From Deltaproteobacteria bacterium (GTDB taxonomy: Bacteria > Desulfobacterota > DSM-4660 > Desulfatiglandales > HGW-15): a stretch of 5,739 bases of DNA. How positions within the stretch are numbered: the first letter of the stretch is position 1; each line of letters begins with the position of its first letter. The stretch is taken from the NCBI GenBank assembly GCA_016926135.1, contig JAFGPH010000642.1, positions 1 through 5,739 of the forward strand, given 5' to 3'. Shown piece by piece: positions 1 to 5,125 of this stretch. The notes under the pieces are model-generated. The model did no database searches, was not told the DNA's origin, and saw nothing but the letters and a program-made list of their open reading frames with translations. Position numbers and translations under genes: made by a program.

Positions 1-1475
1 ACCGCTCCTCCAAGGCCCACCAGAAGCGGTAAAATGCCCGGAGCCCCCCCCTGCCCCCCCTCCACGGCCAGAAGCGCCCCCTTTTCCGCCTTCAGTTCAT
101 CCAGGTGTTCCTGGAGATAGAGCGCCTCCTTCCTGAGGGCATCCATCTTCCCTCCGAATTCCCGCAATCTCCGGCACGCGGATTTCATGCGGAGGAGGAG
201 ATCGACATCCTTCACGGTAGGCTCGGTGAGGTTCCCCAGCACTCCCTCCGCGAGTCTCCTACCGGAAAGGGCCTGGTGGAGGGACTCCCTTTTTCCGGCC
301 AACACCTCCTCCGCCTTCCAGATGCCTTCGCGGTGATGCCTGGCCTCCTCGCGGGTGGCAATGGAGAGATCAAACCCCTGTATTCTTTCCTCGTCCCAGA
401 GGGGACCCAGACGACGGAGCCCTTCCTTCAGCCTCTCCTCTCCCCGTGCCCGTTCGTACCCGAGCGCAGCGAGCTCCTGGTCCACGGCCTCGAAACGGCC
501 CTGATCCCTTCGAAGGCCCCTGATGGGAGAGGCATGCTCCAGTATGGACGGCACGTTCTTCAGGAGGGAGAGTTCCGACTCAAGCCGGCCGAGGGTCACC
601 TCCTTTTCGTCCAGCTCGTTTCGGGCGTCCGCCAAACGGGCCTTCAAACCATCCAGGCGACTCGGACCGTCCGGGGGAAAATGGTCGACCTCTTCCAGTT
701 CCTTCAGCCTCTCTCCTGCCGCGCAAAAGTCGATCCACTCAGGCCAGATCCGGACCCACTGTTCCGTTTCCTTCAGCGTTGCCAAAAGCCCGACCCTTCT
801 CCCCTCCAGGCCCTTTACCTGCCCTGAGAGACGAACCGCCCCGGACCGCAGTTGATCGTACTCCGCCACGGAACCATGGAGGGTGCTCTTTTCCCTGGCA
901 ATGACGGTCAGCCGGGTGAGAATGGAATGGATCTGCGTCTTGGGGCCGCGCGGCCTGAACAACTCCCCTTCTTTTTTGTCCAGGCCGGCCCTGAGCTTCG
1001 AAAGCGCACCGGGGTCCACTCCGGCCCCGGCACTGAAAAGGGCCTCCCCCACGGCCTCGGCGTTGAGGGTTTCCATGCCCTGGAGTTCCTCGAGGCGAAA
1101 GGCGAAGACGTTCCTGAAGAGGGTCTTGTTCCCCGGACCCAGGAGGCTATCCAGTGACGCCCTGCCCGACTGGGGACCGTGAACCTCCGCCTTCCCCCCT
1201 TTGGTACCCGCATAACGGGTGAGGGTGTAAACCTGACCATCCTCCAGGACCAGGCTGATGCTCCCTCCGTGCCGGCCTCCTGCCAGGGGAGGATAGGGGT
1301 TCTCCGCGCTCCGGCCGTCGGGGAAGCCATAGAGAACCGCCCTGATGAAGGAAAGAAGCGTGCTCTTGCCGGATTCGTTGGGTCCCAGAAACAGGGTGAG
1401 GCGGGGAGACAGGTCTCGGATCCTGAGGTCATGGTACAGGCCGAATCCCTGAAGGTGAAGGCCGCTGAACCTCAT
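1..1475 (-). CDS. YhaN/SbcC-like coiled-coil P-loop ATPase (N-terminal ~491 residues; 3' end outside the window)
   Basis: Likely the ATPase subunit of a Rad50/SbcC-type complex that works with the phosphoesterase encoded just upstream in DNA double-strand-end processing; cytoplasmic. The frame is open from ATG at 1475 to the window edge. Residues 1-40 hold the family's N-terminal strand and a Walker A motif, GPNESGKST (31-39). A FAFRLEELQ stretch near 124-132 matches the FxFxLxEL region seen in YhaN/AAA_27 proteins. From about 155 to 470 the chain is charged, Glu/Lys/Arg/Leu-rich and coiled-coil-like. At 479-491 a Pro/Gly/Leu-rich hydrophobic stretch (ILPLLVGLGGA) begins; it may be the start of the mid-protein membrane segment that some YhaN-type proteins carry. 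YhaN-type proteins are close to 1000 residues long, so about half is visible; Walker B, signature motif and second coil arm lie outside. The start overlaps the upstream stop (ATGA) and has a strong Shine-Dalgarno, indicating translational coupling. Classical SbcC is the alternative; YhaN-type is preferred because of the partner's type. Confidence 0.88.
   Translation of the reverse strand, partial: MRFSGLHLQGFGLYHDLRIRDLSPRLTLFLGPNESGKSTLLSFIRAVLYGFPDGRSAENPYPPLAGGRHGGSISLVLEDGQVYTLTRYAGTKGGKAEVHGPQSGRASLDSLLGPGNKTLFRNVFAFRLEELQGMETLNAEAVGEALFSAGAGVDPGALSKLRAGLDKKEGELFRPRGPKTQIHSILTRLTVIAREKSTLHGSVAEYDQLRSGAVRLSGQVKGLEGRRVGLLATLKETEQWVRIWPEWIDFCAAGERLKELEEVDHFPPDGPSRLDGLKARLADARNELDEKEVTLGRLESELSLLKNVPSILEHASPIRGLRRDQGRFEAVDQELAALGYERARGEERLKEGLRRLGPLWDEERIQGFDLSIATREEARHHREGIWKAEEVLAGKRESLHQALSGRRLAEGVLGNLTEPTVKDVDLLLRMKSACRRLREFGGKMDALRKEALYLQEHLDELKAEKGALLAVEGGQGGAPGILPLLVGLGGA
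44..60. repeat. Paired homopolymer tracts (C8-TG-C7)
   Basis: C at 44-51 and 54-60, interrupted by TG; on the coding (minus) strand these are G7 and G8. They encode a Gly-rich hinge (EGGQGGAPG) just before a hydrophobic stretch of the ATPase. The frame stays open through both. Confidence 0.6.
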
Positions 1476-2734
1476 TCGTCCCCTCCTCCTGCGAGATGGT
1501 CCACGCAGATGCCTTCCGCCTTCATAAGGAGTGCCTTCAACCCCTCTGCGTCCGGCCGGACCAGAAATCTGCGCGCCCTTGGATCCTCGAAGAGGGAATT
1601 CAGATCCTCGTCCAGCAGGCCTGCCAGATCCTCTTCCCCCAGGTGCTCTCGGGAGACCCTGAGCAACTCACCCACGAAGTCATTCGCCTCCATCAGGACT
1701 TTCACGTCCCGTTCGGGGGTGACCCCGATCCGAACCTGCTCAACCCACACAACAGGGGAACCGGAGAGGCCCTTTTCCCGAAGGATTTTCAAGAGGTCCG
1801 AGACCTGACCCTGGTTCTGGAGAGACCCGTACAGAGGACCGCTGCCGGTCAGGTGGATGCGGGCCATGACGGGTCTTCCTGAAGCCTCCCCGGCCAGGTC
1901 CCGGCAGGTCCCCTCCAGGGTGTCCAGAAGATCCTGTTCCGTTCGGAGATCGCGGATGGAGACCTCTCGAAAGGCCCAGCCAACCGCTTCCGTCCCGTGA
2001 AACTCAAGGTCCACGTGCCTGTCCTCGCTCACCCGCACGAGGTAACACCCCCTCCTGCCCGCCTCCCGGACACTCCTTCCCTGCGTATTGCCCGGATACA
2101 CGACCGTGGGCGGGCCTTCGGCAAGGATACGGGCTCGATGCACGTGGCCCAGCGCCCAGTAGTCCATCCCCGCCCTGCGCAGATCATCAAGGGAACAGGG
2201 GGCGTAAGCTTCATGGCCCGTGTCCTGCCCCACATTCGCATGGAGAAGTCCGATATGAAAGGTCGCGTCCTTTCGCCCAAAGAGGAGGGAGAGGTTGCGC
2301 CTTTCCTCCCGCTTGGCATAGCTGATCCCCTGCACCCTCGCCAGCAGGGCGTCCCCTTTCCTGGCCCCTGCCGTTTCCACCTGATCCCCGAAAATGTGAA
2401 CCGAAGGGGGCCATTCGAGGGACGAAGACCACCCTTCCAGGGGATCGTGGTTCCCATGGACGATGAAGGAACAGATGCCCGCCTCGTGAAGTCGTACCAG
2501 ACCGTCCCTGAACCTCACCTGTGCCCTCAGATTCCTGTCCGCGCCGTCGTAGACATCGCCGGCCACCAGGAGGAAGTCCACCTTCTTCCGGAGGCAGAGC
2601 CGAATCACGCTCTCGAAGGCATGGAGGGTCGCGTCACGCATGACCCCGGCCACTTCCGGGGCGTTCTGGCTAATGGAGGAAAAGGGGCTGTCCAGGTGGA
2701 GATCGGCGGTGTGGACAAAGGAAAACGGGATCAT
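1472..2734 (-). CDS. SbcD/YhaO-like DNA repair metallophosphoesterase (exonuclease subunit)
   Basis: A 420-residue calcineurin-like phosphoesterase of the Mre11/SbcD/YhaO group, expected to be the two-metal (Mn2+) nuclease partner of the ATPase encoded next. All metal-site motifs are visible in order: DLH (Asp11, His13), GDVYD (59-63), GNHD (94-97), the His of LLHANVG (His165), and GHVH (196-199). A YPGNTQGR segment typical of this family follows. The C-terminal ~150 residues are the variable capping/ATPase-binding part. The length fits SbcD (~400) and YhaO (~410). The start was chosen at 2734 because MIPFSFVHTADLHLD begins the fold at once. The open frame continues 64 codons upstream, but that extension runs through repeat DNA and into the 3' end of the CNBD-FHA gene in another frame. 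A weak AGG lies 6 nt before the ATG. Its TGA overlaps the ATPase ATG by 4 bp. No frameshift or missing catalytic residue is seen. Confidence 0.92.
   Translation of the reverse strand: MIPFSFVHTADLHLDSPFSSISQNAPEVAGVMRDATLHAFESVIRLCLRKKVDFLLVAGDVYDGADRNLRAQVRFRDGLVRLHEAGICSFIVHGNHDPLEGWSSSLEWPPSVHIFGDQVETAGARKGDALLARVQGISYAKREERRNLSLLFGRKDATFHIGLLHANVGQDTGHEAYAPCSLDDLRRAGMDYWALGHVHRARILAEGPPTVVYPGNTQGRSVREAGRRGCYLVRVSEDRHVDLEFHGTEAVGWAFREVSIRDLRTEQDLLDTLEGTCRDLAGEASGRPVMARIHLTGSGPLYGSLQNQGQVSDLLKILREKGLSGSPVVWVEQVRIGVTPERDVKVLMEANDFVGELLRVSREHLGEEDLAGLLDEDLNSLFEDPRARRFLVRPDAEGLKALLMKAEGICVDHLAGGGDE
1480..1489 (-). promoter_or_regulatory. Ribosome binding site of the YhaN-like ATPase
   Basis: On the minus strand the purine run GGAGGAGGGG ends 4 nt before the ATG at 1475; the GGAGGA core lies 8 nt away. 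It sits in the last codons of the phosphoesterase gene and fixes the ATPase start at the ATGA overlap. Confidence 0.7.
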
Positions 2735-2755
2735 GCAGTACCTGTAGATAGGAGA

Positions 2756-2840
2756 GGGCGCAAGGCACAAGGCGCACGGCGCGAGGAAACGAATATCTTT
2801 CCTGAGTTCCCTTGAGCCGTGGACCGTGTGCCGTGTGCCG
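2756..2840. repeat. Inverted arrays of a 7-bp repeat forming an imperfect 31-bp hairpin
   Basis: The left arm (2756-2786) reads as heptamers on the plus strand: GGCGCAA, GGCACAA, GGCGCAC, GGCGCGA, then GG. The right arm (2810-2840) reads CCGTGGA, CCGTGTG, CCGTGTG, CCG from 2817, the complement of the same unit (GGCACAC-like). The arms match as an inverted repeat at 23 of 31 positions, separated by a 23-nt AT-richer spacer (2787-2809). The array ends exactly at the stop codon of the CNBD-FHA gene. In the leftward transcript it could fold into a long imperfect stem, but no U-tract follows, so it is not a classical Rho-independent terminator. The rest of the gap, 2735-2755, holds only the weak ribosome binding site of the phosphoesterase. 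No convincing promoter for that gene was found in the gap. Confidence 0.75.
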
Positions 2841-3611
2841 TCATGATTGCACCACGACCGGCCGGAGAAGGAAGATGAACCGGGAGGTCGCCGGCCCGAC
2901 GACCACCTGGTTGACCTCCTTATCAAGGGGAACGCGGGTCACGCCGCTCCGGCCACCGACTTCCTTTCCGTTGACGATCGTCCCGAAGGCGCTTCCCCTG
3001 TCCACGACCCAGATCAGTCCCCCCTCGTTACTGATGGCCAGATGGTTTCGGGATACCATGTACGGCTTCTCCTCCCGGATAAACAGGTCGTTGTTGTAGA
3101 AGACGTCCGCATCCGGATTCTGTGACTCCCTTCCGATCAGGAAGGGAAATTTGGTGACGCAGAGGCTTCGGTCATCGAGTACCCTTCTCGCCTCTTCGGT
3201 CTGGCCCTCCATAATGACCTCATAGGTCTTTTCAACGGCCTTGGGCTTGTCCCCGGAGAACGACCTCTCCGCGAGCATGTCACTCACCTGCCGAAGCCTC
3301 TCGAAAAGACTCTTCATGATGGGGATGAGCATGGAGGGTTTGGTCTTCAACAGTTCGTTGAAGTGCTCCCTGTCAATGCACCTCACCTTGACTTCGGTGA
3401 GGGCCCGGACCGTGGCTGACCTCGGCCTGTCTTCGATGAGCCCCATTTCCCCGAAGACCTGCCCCGCCCCCAGGGTCGCCACTGTGACCTCCCTGTCTCC
3501 GGATCTCTTGATGACCTCCACCGCGCCGGAGAGGATGATGTAGGCGGAAGTGCCCTTGCTTCCTTCTTCGATCACAACCTCTTGAGGTCGAAACTTGACC
3601 AGCTTCTCCAT
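2841..3611 (-). CDS. Cyclic-nucleotide-binding domain + FHA domain signalling protein
   Basis: A 256-residue soluble protein with two ligand-reading domains and no catalytic or DNA-binding domain. Residues ~5-112 are a CRP-type cyclic-nucleotide-binding domain. Its phosphate-binding cassette is FGEMGLIEDRPRSATVRA (53-70), which keeps the Glu (55) and Arg (64) that contact cAMP/cGMP in the family. The usual N-terminal helix is short or missing. Residues ~113-150 form a charged helical linker. Residues ~155-250 are an FHA domain, a phosphothreonine-peptide reader: IGR (159-161), VSRNHLAI (186-193) and DRGSAFGTIVNG (204-215) are the three signature blocks. The loop between the first two blocks is long (about 25 residues). 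Likely role (inference): an adaptor linking a second messenger to Ser/Thr-kinase signalling. The start is set by a strong GGAGGAA 6 nt upstream. It is transcribed toward the nuclease genes but separated from them by the heptamer repeat, so common function with them is unproven. Confidence 0.93.
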   Translation of the reverse strand: MEKLVKFRPQEVVIEEGSKGTSAYIILSGAVEVIKRSGDREVTVATLGAGQVFGEMGLIEDRPRSATVRALTEVKVRCIDREHFNELLKTKPSMLIPIMKSLFERLRQVSDMLAERSFSGDKPKAVEKTYEVIMEGQTEEARRVLDDRSLCVTKFPFLIGRESQNPDADVFYNNDLFIREEKPYMVSRNHLAISNEGGLIWVVDRGSAFGTIVNGKEVGGRSGVTRVPLDKEVNQVVVGPATSRFIFLLRPVVVQS

Positions 3612-3617
3612 CCGGCG

Positions 3618-3624
3618 TTCCTCC
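3618..3624 (-). promoter_or_regulatory. Strong ribosome binding site of the CNBD-FHA gene
   Basis: On the minus strand GGAGGAA lies 6 nt before the ATG at 3611. This is near-ideal complementarity and spacing and decides the start. Confidence 0.75.
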
Positions 3625-3642
3625 AGGACCAGTTGTTCCAGC

Positions 3643-3671
3643 AGGATACCACACCTCAGGCCCCTTTTTAA
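3643..3671 (-). promoter_or_regulatory. Candidate leftward sigma70-type promoter for the CNBD-FHA gene
   Basis: On the minus strand TTAAAA (3671-3666, 4/6 to the -35 consensus) is followed after 17 nt by TATCCT (3648-3643, 4/6 to the -10 consensus), with TG one base before the -10 as in extended -10 promoters. Transcription would begin near 3636, giving a leader of about 25 nt that contains the ribosome binding site. The individual boxes are weak; the spacing, the extended -10 and the position support the call. Confidence 0.4.
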
Positions 3672-3675
3672 GGGG
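3661..3675. promoter_or_regulatory. Perfect short palindrome over the leftward -35 box (possible operator)
   Basis: CCCCTT-TTT-AAGGGG: two 6-bp arms around a 3-bp centre, covering the proposed leftward -35 hexamer. A repressor bound here would block the CNBD-FHA promoter. It could also be a chance AT/GC block. It is not at the end of any gene, so a terminator role is unlikely. Confidence 0.35.
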
Positions 3676-3686
3676 ATTTTCTGGAT

Positions 3687-3706
3687 GCCTTGATGGCTGA
3701 TCAGGC
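3687..3706. promoter_or_regulatory. Weak dyad midway between the divergent promoters
   Basis: GCCTTGAT, five bases, then ATCAGGC: near-symmetric arms with a one-base length difference. The half-site TTGAT resembles that of the CRP/FNR family, but the central spacing is 5, not 4, and the second half is ATCAG instead of ATCAA. Its centre is about 58-61 bp upstream of both predicted transcription starts, a usual position for an activator. Low confidence. Confidence 0.2.
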
Positions 3707-3719
3707 CCGGCTCATCCGC

Positions 3720-3748
3720 TTGACGCAGCCGCTCCGCTCGCCTATAGT
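3720..3748 (+). promoter_or_regulatory. Rightward sigma70-type promoter for the sensor-permease operon
   Basis: TTGACG (3720-3725, 5/6 to consensus) and TATAGT (3743-3748, 5/6) are separated by exactly 17 nt. The start point would be near 3755, leaving a leader of about 54 nt before the ATG at 3809. This is the best promoter in the window. Confidence 0.65.
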
Positions 3749-3808
3749 AAAGATTCGGAAAACGGGAGTACTGCTTTGACCGACTAACCCCTTCACGGCC
3801 ACCAGAGC

Positions 3809-5125
3809 ATGCTTGAGGAAATCACCAAAAACCCCGACCTGGCAAAGTACATGACCACCTTCAGAGAGGGGGACATCCTCTTCCTGGAGGGAGACGTCTC
3901 CCAGGATCTCTACATCCTGGTATCGGGAAGGATCGACGTCCTGAAGGGGAACAAGAAAATCGCAGAAATCAGGGAGCGGGGTTCACTGTTCGGAGAGATG
4001 TCCTTTCTTCTCGGCGGGAACAGGACCGCCTCGGCCAAGGCATGCGAACCGGTGAAGGTCCTCTGCATCCCCAAGGAAAAGGTCTCGGACTTCCTCAACG
4101 AATTCCCTTCCGTGGCCGAGAAGATCACCAAACTCCTGGCCCATCGGCTCGATGAGACGAGCCAGGCCCTTTACGGGCTGAGGGAATTTTGTGACCAGCT
4201 GCCCGATGCGGTCGTTCTCACGGACAAGGAGGGGAAGATCCTCACCTGGAACAGCGCGGCCGAGAGGCTCTACGGCAGGGAATGGCACGAGATGTACGAC
4301 CGGTCCATGGAGGATATCTACGACGAGCCACAGGCTTACAAAAGCTACATCGAGGAGGTTCAGTCACGCTACTCCGTGCGGGAGAAGATCCTCAAGATCC
4401 GGCATCCGGAAAAGGGGATCAGGCACATATCCACAAGCACGACCATACTCTATGACGGACACCACAATTTCCAGGGCGTTCTCTCCCTGGGCCGGGACGT
4501 GACCGCCGTGCAAAACCTGGAACGCCGCTACCGGCGGGTGCGCAATTGGCTCATCCCCACGCTGGCCCTGCTCGGCCTGCTGGGAGCGGCGTCGTTCTTT
4601 GCCTATCCTTACTTCTCGAGGGGTGTCCAGACGGTCGATGTGAAGAAGCAGGAACTCAAGAATCAACTCGCCAGGGACTACCTCCTCCTCAAGTCCCTCC
4701 TGAAAGAGTCCTTCCTGAGCGGCGACAGGTCCAGGACGAATCCGTCCCTGAACGAGTTCTTCAAGGTTCAAGACTCCAAGGAGACCCCTTACAAGGGCAT
4801 TCTGCTCCTCGACAGGGACAAGAGGGTTTTCGACGCCTTTTACCCCGGGAATCGCCAGTTCGCCAAGGACCTTCTGGGCAGCAGTTATGCCGGTATCGAG
4901 TTCCATGGCAGTGACAAATCTCCTCACAGGGTGCTTACCCTTTATCGTGCCGATAAGAAGCATCCCATGGGCCACAGGGGCGTCGAAGTGGCCTTTGAGA
5001 TGGTCAGGGACAGGCGGTTTCTCGGCTGGATCGTCTTTCAGATGGACATGGAGGCGTTGAAGAGGGACTTCGGGGCCGGGGAGGAGGACTTGAGAGGGTT
5101 TCAGTTCCGGAAGCAGCAGCCATGA
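3809..5125 (+). CDS. Membrane-anchored CNBD-PAS sensor with C-terminal extracytoplasmic domain
   Basis: A 438-residue protein with one membrane span and no recognised output domain. Residues ~13-118 are a cyclic-nucleotide-binding domain: REGDILFLEGD (19-29), LYILVSGRIDV (34-44), and cassette FGEMSFLLGGNRTASAKA (61-78) with the binding Glu63 and Arg72. Residues ~125-235 are a PAS domain (LPDAVVLTDKEGKILTWN, 131-148; GVLSLGRDVTAV, 223-234), ligand unknown. An Arg-rich segment (LERRYRRVRNW) precedes a single transmembrane helix at ~248-269, so by the positive-inside rule the N-terminal sensors are cytoplasmic. Residues 270-438 would then be periplasmic: a long helix followed by a Cache/PAS-like GILLLDRDKRVFDAFYPG (330-347). 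No histidine kinase, GGDEF, EAL, methyl-accepting or HTH domain is present. The ribosome binding site is weak (AGAG). An in-frame TAA at 3785 limits the start to this ATG or a later one (Met45 codon region lacks a better site). It overlaps the permease gene by ATGA, implying coupled translation and a shared role. Confidence 0.85.
   Translation: MLEEITKNPDLAKYMTTFREGDILFLEGDVSQDLYILVSGRIDVLKGNKKIAEIRERGSLFGEMSFLLGGNRTASAKACEPVKVLCIPKEKVSDFLNEFPSVAEKITKLLAHRLDETSQALYGLREFCDQLPDAVVLTDKEGKILTWNSAAERLYGREWHEMYDRSMEDIYDEPQAYKSYIEEVQSRYSVREKILKIRHPEKGIRHISTSTTILYDGHHNFQGVLSLGRDVTAVQNLERRYRRVRNWLIPTLALLGLLGAASFFAYPYFSRGVQTVDVKKQELKNQLARDYLLLKSLLKESFLSGDRSRTNPSLNEFFKVQDSKETPYKGILLLDRDKRVFDAFYPGNRQFAKDLLGSSYAGIEFHGSDKSPHRVLTLYRADKKHPMGHRGVEVAFEMVRDRRFLGWIVFQMDMEALKRDFGAGEEDLRGFQFRKQQP

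Noticed and set aside
105..827. Long plus-strand open frame (240 codons)
   Set aside because: Lies antisense within the YhaN-like ATPase gene, whose minus-strand frame is open throughout and carries Walker A. The translation has no recognisable domain; it is a high-GC shadow frame.
908..1432. Minus-strand 174-codon frame, rich in Arg/Ser/Pro
   Set aside because: Out-of-frame shadow of the ATPase gene on the same strand; low-complexity composition and no domain.
1997..2815. Plus-strand open frame of 272 codons
   Set aside because: Antisense to the phosphoesterase gene, which has all catalytic motifs; it also runs into the heptamer repeat.
2756..2840. CRISPR array
   Set aside because: The units are 7 bp, contiguous and inverted, without spacers of regular length.
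2735..2926. 64-codon N-terminal extension of the phosphoesterase
   Set aside because: It would pass through the repeat hairpin and overlap the end of the CNBD-FHA gene in another frame. The phosphoesterase fold begins at once at Met 2734.
3661..3675. CCCCTTTTTAAGGGG as a Rho-independent terminator
   Set aside because: No gene ends toward it on either side; both neighbours diverge from it. The stem is only 6 bp with a 3-nt loop, and no U-tract follows a GC-rich stem.
3690..3704. A true FNR box (TTGAT-N4-ATCAA)
   Set aside because: The central spacing is 5 and the second half is ATCAG. Kept only as a weak dyad.
4364..4975. Minus-strand open frame of 203 codons opposite the sensor gene
   Set aside because: Antisense shadow of a gene with clear CNBD and PAS motifs; no domain in its translation.
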